A stretch of DNA of 64,000 nt from Bryobacteraceae bacterium (GTDB lineage Bacteria; Acidobacteriota; Terriglobia; Bryobacterales; Bryobacteraceae). Of this stretch, positions 25,375-33,139 are shown in pieces. Where the stretch lies: contig JANWVY010000011.1 in NCBI GenBank assembly GCA_025056455.1, positions 62,001 to 126,000 of the forward strand, written 5' to 3'. Numbering within the stretch: the first letter of the stretch is position 1; every line of letters starts with the position of its first letter. A program made the translations under genes and the position numbers. Below the pieces are notes generated by a model. It saw only the letters and a list, made by a program, of their open reading frames with translations. It did not search any database and was not told where the DNA came from.

Positions 25375-26028
25375 TTAGGGCTTCTTCTCTTCCTTCTTTT
25401 CCTCTGGTTTCGGAGGTGGCTGAATATCGGCCAGGTTCCACCCAGTGTCAATGCTCGCGTTGGGCAGAGCCTTTTTCAGGTTTTCCACTCCTTGTTTGGT
25501 GACCTTCGTTTGCCAGAGGTACAGGTTTTTCAAATTGGTGAGCCCTTTGAGATGTTCTAGGCCTTTGTCAGTGATCGCCGTCCCATACAAATTGAGATAG
25601 GTGAGCGCTTTGAGATCTTTAAGATGAGCTAAGCCGGCGTCTGTAATGGCGGTCTGTTCGAGATGGAGAGTTTCAAGCTGAGTAAGTCCTTTTAGTTTGG
25701 CAAGACCTGCATCGGTCACCTTGGTTTTTCCCAGATGCAGATAAATGAGCTTGCTGATTGGCACTAAGTAATTTAACGCCTCATCGGTGATGTCCGCGGC
25801 CAAGTGGAAATCCACTTCCTGGCGGTCATCATTCTGCGCAACTTTCCGGACACTGCCCCCCAGCTTTTCAATGGCTTGGATGGCCTTGGCCTCCGCGCTG
25901 GCCGTGTTCGATTCGGCGGCTTTCGCCGGTGGCGTTGTTTTCGCTGGAGGCGCCTTCGCAGCAGGTTTTGCTGGTGTGGCTTTCGGCGCTGCCTGCCCGA
26001 GGCCAGCAACGAAGAGAAACCGCTTCAT
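25375..26028 (-). CDS. Leucine-rich repeat protein, secreted
   Basis: 217 residues. Residues 1-12 are hydrophobic and then Pro/Ala/Lys-rich (about 14-45), suggesting a short signal or anchor and spacer. Four or more 24-residue leucine-rich repeats follow, with the pattern L-x-x-L-x-L-x-x-T-x-[IV]-T-D-x-G-L-x-x-L-K-x-L (LTQLETLHLEQTAITDAGLA, LKALTYLNLYGTAITDKGLE). It ends in a Lys/Glu/Pro tail. LRRs bind proteins; no partner is indicated. ATG 26028 is chosen because GGAGG lies six bases upstream; 52 further upstream codons are non-homologous. The 96-base gap to the next gene holds nothing recognised. Confidence 0.8.
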   Translation of the reverse strand: MKRFLFVAGLGQAAPKATPAKPAAKAPPAKTTPPAKAAESNTASAEAKAIQAIEKLGGSVRKVAQNDDRQEVDFHLAADITDEALNYLVPISKLIYLHLGKTKVTDAGLAKLKGLTQLETLHLEQTAITDAGLAHLKDLKALTYLNLYGTAITDKGLEHLKGLTNLKNLYLWQTKVTKQGVENLKKALPNASIDTGWNLADIQPPPKPEEKKEEKKP

Positions 26029-26065
26029 GGTGAGCCTCCTGCAAGAATAAAGATGGCGCAATTGC

Positions 26066-26071
26066 AGTATA
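26066..26071 (-). promoter_or_regulatory. -10 element for the LRR gene
   Basis: TATACT on the minus strand, 37 bases before the ATG at 26028. This leaves a leader of about 30 bases that includes the GGAGG site. The -35 region is weak. Confidence 0.4.
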
Positions 26072-26187
26072 TCAACGGCGATTCCAGGTTCGATAGGCAC
26101 AGGGGAGTGATTCTCGCCCCGAGGGTTGAACTTTCTAGTCCCAGCTAGCGTGCGGCGTGTTGAGTGCGCGCTGCAGGGAGGCAAGCG

Positions 26188-26210
26188 GCGCCGCCTTCCT
26201 TGGGCGGCGC
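26188..26210. promoter_or_regulatory. Perfect 8-bp-arm palindrome in the MFS gene promoter
   Basis: GCGCCGCC, 7-base loop, GGCGGCGC. It covers the position where a -35 box would lie and ends 2 bases before TACAAT (26213-26218), which itself is 11 bases before the MFS ATG. It could be an operator for a regulator of sugar-acid uptake, or an RNA hairpin if transcription starts upstream. Confidence 0.4.
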
Positions 26211-26212
26211 GT

Positions 26213-26218
26213 TACAAT
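26213..26218 (+). promoter_or_regulatory. -10-like TACAAT before MFS gene
   Basis: TACAAT 11 bases before the ATG at 26230, which lacks a ribosome binding site. The predicted leader is zero to five bases. Confidence 0.35.
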
Positions 26219-26229
26219 GCTGTGAGTCC

Positions 26230-27480
26230 ATGACTTCTACGCGATGGGTGGTGCTAGCGATGTTGTTTTTCGCCACCACCATTAATTATCTTGACCGCAT
26301 CGTTTTTTCTGTTCTGATCCCAGTGATTCGCCAGGAGCTGTCGCTAAACGACGAACAGTACGGGCTGGTGAACATGGCCTTTCAGGTGGCATACATGATC
26401 GGCTTTCTTTTTATGGGAAAGCTCATTGACCGTGTCGGCACGCGCCTGGGCTATGCGATTTCCGTTATCTGGTGGTCGATTGCGGCGATGCTCCATGCGA
26501 CGGCCCGGTCGGCGCTTGGCCTGAGCTTCTGGCGCGCCATGCTAGGGCTCGGAGAGTCCGGTAATTTCCCCGCAGCAGTAAAAGCCGTGGCGGAATGGTT
26601 TCCCAAACAGGACCGTGCCTTCGCCACAGGAATTTTCAACGCGGGAACGAACGTCGCTTCGATGATCGGCCCGCCGCTGTTTGCCTGGATGGTCGGGAGT
26701 CACGGCTTGGGGTGGAACTGGCGAATGTGTTTTTTAATCACGGGCGCCTCGGGGTTTCTCTGGCTGGTGTTCTGGCTTAGCTTCCGCAAGAAGCCGAATG
26801 CGGCCGAGCTAGCTTACATTCGCAGTGACGCTCCGGATGATGCGGCCATGCGCCAGGTTGGTTGGCGGCAGGCGCTCGGCTATCGACAAAGCTGGGGCTT
26901 CGCCCTGGCGAAGTTTTTTACGGATCCGGTTTGGTGGTTTTATCTCTACTGGCTCCCCCCTTATCTTTACGACGTTCGGAAACTCGATCTCAAACAAATC
27001 GGCTGGGCCCTGCCAGTGGTCTATCTCATGGCGGATGTGGGCAGCGTCGCTGGAGGCTGGTTTGCTGGATTCTTGATCCGGCGCGGGTGGCGGCATGACA
27101 AGGCGCGAAAATTCGCCATGCTGGTGTGCGCCTTAATGATGCCCGTGGCCTCCATGGCTGCGCTGGCGCCGAACACCCTGCTTGCGGTGGCGCTCGTGAG
27201 TTTGGCAACTTCTGCGCATCAGGGTCTGTCGGCAAATCTTTACACGACCATCTCTGATGTCTTCCCGAAAAACGCCGTGGCCTCAGTGATTGGAATCGGA
27301 GGCTGCGCCGGCGGGCTTGGCGGCACCTTGTTTTCGACCTGGCTGGCGGGCTGGGTTGTGACCTACTTTGGATACACTCCCTTGATCCTAGGGATGGGCG
27401 TGTTTCACCTCATTGCGGTGTTGATGGTGCACCGGTTCATGGGGGACCTAAAGCCGTTAACCATGGAGGGGCAGTCGTGA
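26230..27480 (+). CDS. MFS transporter, hexuronate/anion-cation symporter type
   Basis: Inner-membrane carrier with about 12 hydrophobic segments, 416 residues. It resembles the ExuT-like anion:cation symporter group: the start RWVVLAMLFFATTINYLDRI carries the NYLDR motif of that group, followed by GKLIDRVGTRLGYAISVIWW (loop 2-3) and RAMLGLGESGNFPAAVKAVA with EWFPKQDRAFATGIFNAGTN. Likely substrates are hexuronates or related sugar acids; this is inferred from the family. ATG 26230 gives the family start. It overlaps the NHL gene by GTGA, so the two are co-expressed. Confidence 0.85.
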   Translation: MTSTRWVVLAMLFFATTINYLDRIVFSVLIPVIRQELSLNDEQYGLVNMAFQVAYMIGFLFMGKLIDRVGTRLGYAISVIWWSIAAMLHATARSALGLSFWRAMLGLGESGNFPAAVKAVAEWFPKQDRAFATGIFNAGTNVASMIGPPLFAWMVGSHGLGWNWRMCFLITGASGFLWLVFWLSFRKKPNAAELAYIRSDAPDDAAMRQVGWRQALGYRQSWGFALAKFFTDPVWWFYLYWLPPYLYDVRKLDLKQIGWALPVVYLMADVGSVAGGWFAGFLIRRGWRHDKARKFAMLVCALMMPVASMAALAPNTLLAVALVSLATSAHQGLSANLYTTISDVFPKNAVASVIGIGGCAGGLGGTLFSTWLAGWVVTYFGYTPLILGMGVFHLIAVLMVHRFMGDLKPLTMEGQS

Positions 27481-28550
27481 ACAGACGGGAATTTGGCCGG
27501 TCCTTCGCGGCGGCAATGCTGCAGCGTCCAGGCAGAAGTGTTGAGACCCTCGCGGGCACGGGAGTTGCAGGCTACTCGGGAGACGGCGGGCTGGGCCGGT
27601 TGGCGCAAATGAACAACCCCTATGGTCTGGTTGTGGGTCCAGACGGTGCGCTCTATGTCTGCGAGATCGGAAATCATGTCATCCGGCGGATCGATCTCAA
27701 AACGAGAATCATTACAACCGTCGCTGGCAGCGGGAAACCGGGGTATTCCGGAGATGGCGGGCCAGCCACCGAGGCCTTGCTCAACGAGCCCTACGAGGTT
27801 CGGTTTGACAAAACAGGCAACATGTTTTTCGTGGAGATGAAAAACCATCTGATCCGCCGCGTGGATGCCCGATCGAAAATCATTTCCACCGTCGCGGGCC
27901 GCCCTGAGCCTGGTTTTTCGGGTGATGGCGGGCCTGCTCGCGATGCGCAATTCCGTCAACCGCACAGCATTGCCTTCGATTCCCGAGGACGGTTGTTGGT
28001 GTGTGACATCGGCAACCACCGGGTGAGGCGCATAGACCTTGAGACTGGCCGAATTGAGACCTATCTCGGCACTGGAGATCGGCACCCCACACCGGACGGC
28101 GCGTCGATCCGGGGCGTCTCGCTCAACGGTCCGCGCGCCCTCGACCTGGATCCGCGGGGTCACCTCTATCTCGTGTTGCGAGAAGGCAACCGCGTCTACC
28201 GCATCGATCCCAAGACCGAGACTATCCACCACCTTGCTGGATCCGGCGAGAAAGGATTTGCAGGGGATCACAACGATGCCCGTCAGGCGCTTCTTAACGG
28301 CCCTAAAGGCATTGCCTGGTCGCCGGATGGCGGCATCTACATCGCCGATACGGAAAACCACGCCATCCGGCGGATTGATCTTAAAACAGGCTTGATTACA
28401 ACAGTCCTTGGAGACGGCTCTCGCGGCGATGGTCCAGAGCCCGATCCCCGCCGTTGTCGGACCGCTCGGCCACACGGAGTGTTTGCTGACCGCCGGGGGA
28501 TTCTTTATATCGGCGATAGTGAGGCGCACCGGGTAAGAATGCTTCGCTAA
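27477..28550 (+). CDS. NHL-repeat beta-propeller protein, exported
   Basis: 357 residues with about six NHL-type blades. Repeated units contain G-x-x-G-Y-S-GDGGPA, then N-x-P-x-G-[IV], D-x-x-G-x-[LI]-Y-[VI]-x-[DE]-x-x-N-H-x-[IV]-RR-[IV]-D (IADTENHAIRRIDLKTGLIT, VCEIGNHVIRRIDLKTRIIT). The N-terminus NRREFGRSFAAAML looks like a weak Tat-type signal. Start GTG overlaps the transporter stop. Such propellers bind ligands or act as lactonase-like enzymes; the pairing with a sugar-acid carrier suggests, but does not show, a role in sugar-acid or lactone handling. A 374-codon antisense frame here is a codon-bias artefact. Confidence 0.8.
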   Translation: MNRREFGRSFAAAMLQRPGRSVETLAGTGVAGYSGDGGLGRLAQMNNPYGLVVGPDGALYVCEIGNHVIRRIDLKTRIITTVAGSGKPGYSGDGGPATEALLNEPYEVRFDKTGNMFFVEMKNHLIRRVDARSKIISTVAGRPEPGFSGDGGPARDAQFRQPHSIAFDSRGRLLVCDIGNHRVRRIDLETGRIETYLGTGDRHPTPDGASIRGVSLNGPRALDLDPRGHLYLVLREGNRVYRIDPKTETIHHLAGSGEKGFAGDHNDARQALLNGPKGIAWSPDGGIYIADTENHAIRRIDLKTGLITTVLGDGSRGDGPEPDPRRCRTARPHGVFADRRGILYIGDSEAHRVRMLR

Positions 28551-28640
28551 TTTCTTCCGCCCGGGGGTCGCCTGGTCAATCCACCTCTAGATGCAAGTCA
28601 CTCGGGGTTTCCCTGGTACTGGCGAAAACAGTCCCAAACG

Positions 28641-28665
28641 CCATGGAGAAGGGGTTTCTCCGTGG
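28641..28665. terminator. 10-bp hairpin between NHL gene and miaA
   Basis: CCATGGAGAA, loop GGGGT, TTCTCCGTGG: a 10-bp stem with one T-G wobble. It lies about 90 bases after the NHL stop and about 40 before the miaA start. No T-run follows, so it may be a weak terminator or a processing site. Confidence 0.4.
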
Positions 28666-28690
28666 CCCGGTTGTAATCGCGCGACCCGCT

Positions 28691-28696
28691 TACACT
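28691..28696 (+). promoter_or_regulatory. -10-like TACACT before miaA
   Basis: TACACT ten bases before the miaA GTG (a second overlapping TACACT is at 28696). There is no ribosome binding site before the GTG, so the message is probably leaderless. Confidence 0.35.
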
Positions 28697-28706
28697 ACAC
28701 TGTGAC

Positions 28707-29669
28707 GTGATCCCAAGCCCAACGGATTGGCCTCTTGTGGCGATAGTTGGCCCCACTGGCGCAGGCAAAAGCGCCCTCGCTCTCCATGTCGCCCGGAAAT
28801 TCCGCGGAGAAATCGTCAACTGTGACTCCCTCCAGGTTTACCGATATTTCGACATTGGAACGGCGAAGACACCTTTGAGCGAACGCGGTGACATTCCCCA
28901 CCATTTGTTCGACATCTTAGACCCAGACGAGTTGTTCACAGCGGGCGACTACTCCCGCTTGGCCCGGCAGGTCCTGGCGGAGATCCGCAGCCGGGGCAGA
29001 CTGCCAGTTATTGTGGGCGGGACAGGCTTTTATCTGAAGGCGTTGCTTGACGGCCTTTTTGCCGGACCCCAGCGCGACACCGCCTTGCGGCAAAGGCTCC
29101 AGGCGCGAGAAGAAAGGCGTCCTGGCTCACTCCACCGCTTGTTGAGCCGCTTCGATCCTACGTCGGCGGGTCGAATTCACCCCCACGACCGAAACAAGTT
29201 AATCCGGGCGCTTGAGATCTGCATTCTTGCCCGCCAGCCGGTCACACAGCTCTACCAGTCCGGCAGCCAGCCTTTAGAAGGTTTCCGCTCCTTGCTACTT
29301 GGACTGGATCCCGACCGCCAGCAGCTCTATTCTCTTCTCAACCACAGATGCAAGCAAATGATGGAAACCGGTTTGTTAGATGAGGTCAGAGAAATTCTCG
29401 CCCGCGGATACCCCCGTTCTTGCAAGCCTTTCGAGGCAATTGGATACAAACACGCTTTATGGGTGCTGGATCAAAAGTATCCTCTTGATGTGGCTGTTTC
29501 CGAGATGCAGAAAGAAACTCGAAATTACGCCAAACGACAGTGGACTTGGTTTAAGAAAGACACCCGCGTCCGGTGGATCGCAGGTTTTGGAAGTGCACGT
29601 CAAGTCCAAGAAATTACGAGTGAAACAATTCTGAAATTTCTCTCCGCGGATCCGATTTTTTTGTCCTGA
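28707..29669 (+). CDS. miaA: tRNA dimethylallyltransferase MiaA
   Basis: Transfers a dimethylallyl group to adenosine-37 of tRNAs reading UNN codons. 320 residues, normal length. The P-loop is VGPTGAGKSALAL, followed by NCDSLQVYRYFDIGTAKTPL (with the DSLQVY substrate motif), IPHHLFDILDPDE and VGGTGFYLKALLDGLF. Later motifs are HDRNKLIRALEI and KPFEAIGYKHALWVL, ending in ETRNYAKRQWTWFKKDTRVR. Start is GTG at 28707. The downstream neighbour is a small secreted protein; the hfq partner seen in enteric bacteria is absent. Confidence 0.97.
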   Translation: MIPSPTDWPLVAIVGPTGAGKSALALHVARKFRGEIVNCDSLQVYRYFDIGTAKTPLSERGDIPHHLFDILDPDELFTAGDYSRLARQVLAEIRSRGRLPVIVGGTGFYLKALLDGLFAGPQRDTALRQRLQAREERRPGSLHRLLSRFDPTSAGRIHPHDRNKLIRALEICILARQPVTQLYQSGSQPLEGFRSLLLGLDPDRQQLYSLLNHRCKQMMETGLLDEVREILARGYPRSCKPFEAIGYKHALWVLDQKYPLDVAVSEMQKETRNYAKRQWTWFKKDTRVRWIAGFGSARQVQEITSETILKFLSADPIFLS

Positions 29670-29687
29670 GAGTGGAACATTTTTCTA

Positions 29688-29750
29688 TCCTCGTTCGTAT
29701 TTTTATGTGGGCAAGTTACCTTGCCAAACCTAACTTACTGGGAACGAGGA
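29688..29750 (+). promoter_or_regulatory. Nested inverted repeats over the ribosome site of the small secreted gene
   Basis: Outer arms TCCTCGTTC (29688-29696) and GAACGAGGA (29742-29750) are perfectly complementary over 9 bases. Inside them lies GGCAAG-TTAC-CTTGCC (29710-29725), a 6-bp tetraloop hairpin. The right outer arm contains most of the GAGGAG ribosome site for the ATG at 29762. In RNA this would hide the site. Whether the transcript includes the left arm is unknown. Confidence 0.5.
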
Positions 29751-29761
29751 GAGTGACAGCG

Positions 29762-30097
29762 ATGAATAAGTTTGTAATTGGTTTTCTAGTCCTTACCTTA
29801 GCTATCGCTAGCGCAGCAGAAACTTACCGAGTTACGATTTTTCAGCCATCGATGGTTGCTGGCAAGCAACTGAAGCCTGGTGATTACAAAATCACCGTAG
29901 AGGGTGACAAAGCGATTTTAAGCCAAGGGCGGGTTGCCGTCGAAGCTCCCGCAAAGCTCGAAACGGTGGAGAAGAAATTTAACAACACTTCGGTCCACTA
30001 CACCAACGTCGATGGTAAGATGCAGGTCCAAGAAATCCGCATCGGTAACTCGAATAAGAAGATTGTTTTCTCTCACCAAGACCAGCCTGGGGTCTAA
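29762..30097 (+). CDS. Small secreted protein of unknown function
   Basis: 111 residues. Signal peptide MNKFVIGFLVLTLAIASAAE with cleavage likely after ASA or SAA, leaving a mature protein of about 90 residues. It has a beta-rich pattern: YRVTIFQPSMVAGKQLKPGD, YKITVEGDKAILSQGRVAVE, then NTSVHYTNVDGKMQVQEIRI and KKIVFSHQDQPGV. Similar short proteins with a GxxLKPGDYK motif are frequent in Acidobacteriota; no function is known to me. ATG 29762 is preferred over an upstream start because of the signal peptide and GAGGAG nine bases upstream. Codon use is A/T-richer than its neighbours, consistent with high expression. Confidence 0.75.
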   Translation: MNKFVIGFLVLTLAIASAAETYRVTIFQPSMVAGKQLKPGDYKITVEGDKAILSQGRVAVEAPAKLETVEKKFNNTSVHYTNVDGKMQVQEIRIGNSNKKIVFSHQDQPGV

Positions 30098-30125
30098 TCT
30101 TTCCGAAAGTTGTACACTCTAGGCC

Positions 30126-30181
30126 GGTGACAACCTCCGCTTCCTGTCTGGGATTACAATAGGAGGTGTGAGGTTGTCGCC
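30126..30181 (+). promoter_or_regulatory. 12-bp inverted repeat spanning the TPR gene start
   Basis: GGTGACAACCTC (30126-30137) pairs with GAGGTTGTCGCC (30170-30181): 12 bp with one G-T wobble and a 32-base loop. The right arm covers the first codons including the alternative TTG start. The loop contains AGGAGGT, which can instead pair with ACCTCC (30133-30138). The loop also carries TACAAT (30155-30160), so the repeat could act as a DNA operator around a -10 box instead. Confidence 0.5.
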
Positions 30182-31364
30182 GCTAGAGGCCGCGCTTTCT
30201 TGTATTTTCCTCCCCTCCTTGCCCCTGCTGGCAGACACCTACCTGGTGTTACCGTTTTTTAACCACACGACGAAAAGTAATCTCAACTGGATTGGAGAAA
30301 GCGTCGCCGAAGACTTGCGAGACGCGTTGGCCTCAGAGGGTGTTTTGACGGTTTCTCGAGAAGACCGTCAGGAAGCCTATCGCCGACTCTCCATCCGCCC
30401 GTTCGCGCTGCTGACGAAGGCGTCTGTTGTCAAACTAGCCGAAATTGTGGACGCGGATCATGTCATTTTTGGGCAGTTTGAACTCAGAGAAGATTCCTCA
30501 AATCCAAACTCAAGAGGCACGCTCAAGATCAGTGCCGAGATCCTGGACCTCCACAACCTTCGCAAAGGCCCAGACTTTATGGCCGTCGGCGCCCTCGAGG
30601 ATTTAGCGAGTTTGCAAAATCACATCTCCTGGCAAGCGTTGCAATTCGCTGTGCCAAAGAAAGCGCCCTCCGAAGAAGAGTTTCGCCAGAAACGGCCACC
30701 GATCCGCGTAGACGCGCTTGAACATTACATTCGGGGGCTCATGGCGCAGCACGAGGAACAGAAGCTGAAGCTCTTAACTCAAGCTGTTCGCATCGATCCC
30801 CGCTATTCACCAGCGGCCTTCGAGCTCGGGAAGCTGCAACTTGAAAGGGATCACTACGCGGCGGCGGCCGAGGCGCTTTCGAAGGTCTCCCCTCTCGACA
30901 ACCGCTACCGTCAAGCGCAGTTCTATCTTGGCGCCGCGAAGTTTTATCTCAAGGATTATGCCGGCGCGCAAAGGGCTTTTGAGACGGTGGTGGCGGAAGT
31001 CCCCTTGAATGAAGTTTGGAATAATCTCGGCGTGATTCAGTCTCGACGGGAAGACCTTGCTGCGGCTCGAGACAGCTTCGAGAAGGCGGTGGAGGGCGAT
31101 CGCAGTGATCCCGACTACCACTTCAATCTGGGATATGTACTGTGGAAAGCGAGGGAGTTTGAGAAAGCCGCTGCTAGTTTGCGCCGCGCCTTGGAGCGCG
31201 ATCCGGAGGATTCCGAAGCCACCACCTTGCTCGGCCGCTGCCTCAAGCAAAGTGGTCCCAAACCCGGGGAGACAAAAGAGGGGTGGGAACGATTGAAATC
31301 CAACTATGAGGAATCGGCATACCTTCAACTGCGTTCCATCTTGCAAGGTGAACAGAAACCCTAG
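30168..31364 (+). CDS. TPR protein with FlgO/TolB-N-like N-terminal domain, secreted
   Basis: 398 residues. Signal peptide (1-22, ending LPLLA). An N-terminal domain (about 24-165) resembles domains that start a TolB- or FlgO-like fold: LVLPFFNHTTKSNLNWIGES, VAEDLRDALASEGVLTVSRE, then DADHVIFGQFEL. From about 185 to 360 there are five or so tetratricopeptide repeats (YRQAQFYLGAAKFYLKDYAG, VWNNLGVIQSRREDLAAARD, PDYHFNLGYVLWKAREFEKA). Probably a periplasmic adaptor. GTG 30168 is called, seven bases after TACAAT; TTG 30174 is the alternative, seven bases after a perfect AGGAGG. A PP2C gene follows. Confidence 0.75.
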   Translation: MRLSPLEAALSCIFLPSLPLLADTYLVLPFFNHTTKSNLNWIGESVAEDLRDALASEGVLTVSREDRQEAYRRLSIRPFALLTKASVVKLAEIVDADHVIFGQFELREDSSNPNSRGTLKISAEILDLHNLRKGPDFMAVGALEDLASLQNHISWQALQFAVPKKAPSEEEFRQKRPPIRVDALEHYIRGLMAQHEEQKLKLLTQAVRIDPRYSPAAFELGKLQLERDHYAAAAEALSKVSPLDNRYRQAQFYLGAAKFYLKDYAGAQRAFETVVAEVPLNEVWNNLGVIQSRREDLAAARDSFEKAVEGDRSDPDYHFNLGYVLWKAREFEKAAASLRRALERDPEDSEATTLLGRCLKQSGPKPGETKEGWERLKSNYEESAYLQLRSILQGEQKP

Positions 31365-31408
31365 CCACCAGCTGTTGTGTTTCCAGTATCCTCTTAAAAG
31401 AAAGCCGC

Positions 31409-31414
31409 TATAAT
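31409..31414 (+). promoter_or_regulatory. -10 element TATAAT before PP2C gene
   Basis: A perfect TATAAT, 11 bases before the ATG at 31426. Transcription from it would give a leader of about five bases. No matching -35 hexamer at 16-18 bases. Confidence 0.45.
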
Positions 31415-31425
31415 CGGGAAGTTTC

Positions 31426-32145
31426 ATGTTGGAAGCCTTTGGCCTCTCAGATTTGGGTTGCGTTCGCAAGAATAATGAGGACTACTGCTTGTTAGCGGAG
31501 GAGCTGGGGTTGTTTATCGTGGCCGACGGCATGGGTGGGGCTCGGGCGGGTGAGCACGCCTCCAAACTTGCTGCCGAAACTGTCGCCGAGTATATCTACC
31601 GCTCCGGGAAGAGAGACGCCGAAACCCTGGTCAAAGCTTTTGAAGAGGCCAATCGTGCCGTGAAAGACGCCGCCGCTTCGGACTCTGGCATGGAAGGCAT
31701 GGGAACCACTCTTGTGGCAGTGCTGGAAGCTGGCGAAGACATCCTGATCGCTAGTGTAGGCGACAGCCGGGCTTATGTCTTCCAGGACAAAGAGCTGATT
31801 CCGGTGACAGAAGATCAAACTTGGGTGAACGAAGTAGGTCGCCGGCTGGGAATCGACGAAGAGAGCCTCAAAACCCACCCTCTGCGACATGTTCTCACCA
31901 TGGCCATTGGTGTCAGTACTCCTCTTCGCATCCATTCCTACAAACTTCGCCTGGGTTCGGACTCTACGATCTTGTTGTGCTCTGACGGTCTGCACGGTGT
32001 CGTAGATCTCAAAACCATCGAGGATGTGATAAAAAGTCCGCGAAGTTTTGAAGAGAAATGCCACCTTCTCATTGATGCCGCTAAACAGGCAGGTGGACCG
32101 GACAACATCACCGTGGTGCTGCTGCGACCCACTTCTCCCAACTAG
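31426..32145 (+). CDS. PP2C-family serine/threonine protein phosphatase
   Basis: Cytoplasmic Mn/Mg-dependent phosphatase (Stp/PrpC type) that reverses Ser/Thr phosphorylation by Hanks-type kinases. 239 residues, a bare catalytic domain. Motifs: SDLGCVRKNNEDYCLL, IVADGMGGARAGEHAS (metal-binding Asp-Gly), GMGTTLVAVL, ASVGDSRAYVF, TILLCSDGLHGVVD (metal Asp) and GGPDNITVVLL (metal Asp). All core metal ligands are present. No kinase gene is in the window. The following three genes start at or just after its end, so it probably heads that operon. Confidence 0.95.
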   Translation: MLEAFGLSDLGCVRKNNEDYCLLAEELGLFIVADGMGGARAGEHASKLAAETVAEYIYRSGKRDAETLVKAFEEANRAVKDAAASDSGMEGMGTTLVAVLEAGEDILIASVGDSRAYVFQDKELIPVTEDQTWVNEVGRRLGIDEESLKTHPLRHVLTMAIGVSTPLRIHSYKLRLGSDSTILLCSDGLHGVVDLKTIEDVIKSPRSFEEKCHLLIDAAKQAGGPDNITVVLLRPTSPN

Positions 32146-32161
32146 CCTGATTCGCCTTTTC

Positions 32162-33139
32162 TTGCGTTTCGGCCAATCCTGGACGCCTGGCCTGTGTTTC
32201 TGGCTTGTCGTGGCGCAAGTGAATGGCCTGGGCGCGGGTCTGCGAATTGAAGTCTTGGAAGGCCAAGCAGCGGTACACCGCACAGGCTCAGTCGCTTATA
32301 CCGGAGCGAGGGTCCGCATCGTGGGCGACACAGGCAGACCAGTCCTAGGAGCAAAGGTCAAATTTCTCCTGCCGGCGAGCGGGGCAACAGGCGTTTTTCC
32401 GGGCGGCAGCGCGAGTGAGGAGTGCATCTCTGACGCCCAGGGGGAAGCTTCGGTATGGGGCATCCGGTGGGGTCCAACGCCGGGCGCAAGCGCGATTTTT
32501 GTTGTTGCGCAGGTCGGTGAATCGACGGCCGGTTTGGCCATTCCGATTCAACTTGTCGCACTCGGTGAACGCCCCAGAGGGGCTGCGGAAGCTGGGATCG
32601 CTCGCCAGCCGGATCCGGTTCCCCCTGCCATGAGCCATGAACCTAGGGCGAGCGTTGAACAAAAGCAAGGTGACCCGAAGCACCCTGGGGAGCACCTGCC
32701 AGCGTCGCCTGCCGACCTCTCTTCCACGAGCAGCTCAGCGCGAAGCGAATTCACGCCTCACGGTGACGCCGTAGGCCAGCCCCATCACTCTGGGGCAAAC
32801 CCGCGGCGTCTTTCAAAGCTCGAGCCAAGTTTCGAAGTGGAGATTTTGCCCACTCGTGCCGCTACGCCACCAGACGTGGAATCTGAAGCTACGCCGACCC
32901 GGCAGGCCCAAAACACCAAACCCGGTTTTATTGTGAGCCCCACTCGAGAGCCCGCCGGACAATTCGCGCATTCGCGCTCCAAATGGCTCTGGATTGGTTT
33001 GAGCCTGGGGGGCGCGGCCGCGGCAGGCTTGGCCTACCGTACGTGGCACTCTCGCAGTCCTGGTGTGGCTGCCCCTGCATCCGCCGTGACGCCAGCCCTG
33101 TCGCTCAGCCAGCCCATCATCACAATTGGCAAGCCATGA
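32162..33139 (+). CDS. Membrane protein with Ig-like domain and Pro/Ser-rich linker
   Basis: About 325 residues, function unknown. An N-terminal hydrophobic stretch (CFWLVVAQVNGLGAGL) acts as signal. An Ig-like, invasin-type domain (about 25-125) follows, with ARVRIVGDTGRPVLGAKVKF and ISDAQGEASVWGIRWGPTPG. Then comes a 140-residue Pro/Ser/Ala/Glu-rich linker and one C-terminal membrane helix (KWLWIGLSLGGAAAAGLAYR), with a short tail. The frame is open back into the PP2C gene; TTG at 32162 is chosen as the first start after the PP2C stop that gives a signal sequence. The start is uncertain. The stop overlaps the next gene by ATGA. Confidence 0.6.
   Translation: MRFGQSWTPGLCFWLVVAQVNGLGAGLRIEVLEGQAAVHRTGSVAYTGARVRIVGDTGRPVLGAKVKFLLPASGATGVFPGGSASEECISDAQGEASVWGIRWGPTPGASAIFVVAQVGESTAGLAIPIQLVALGERPRGAAEAGIARQPDPVPPAMSHEPRASVEQKQGDPKHPGEHLPASPADLSSTSSSARSEFTPHGDAVGQPHHSGANPRRLSKLEPSFEVEILPTRAATPPDVESEATPTRQAQNTKPGFIVSPTREPAGQFAHSRSKWLWIGLSLGGAAAAGLAYRTWHSRSPGVAAPASAVTPALSLSQPIITIGKP

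Noticed and set aside
27405-28529. 374-codon open frame on the minus strand, antisense to the NHL-repeat gene
   Set aside because: The plus strand gives a clear repeated beta-propeller. The antisense frame is a by-product of biased codons in the repeats and encodes no recognisable domain.
32048-32161. Upstream ATG starts of the Ig-domain protein inside the PP2C gene
   Set aside because: They would overlap PP2C by about 100 bases and put a charged stretch before the signal sequence; the later TTG is more plausible though uncertain.
31492-32283. 263-codon minus-strand frame across the PP2C gene
   Set aside because: The plus strand carries every PP2C metal motif; the antisense product has no family pattern.
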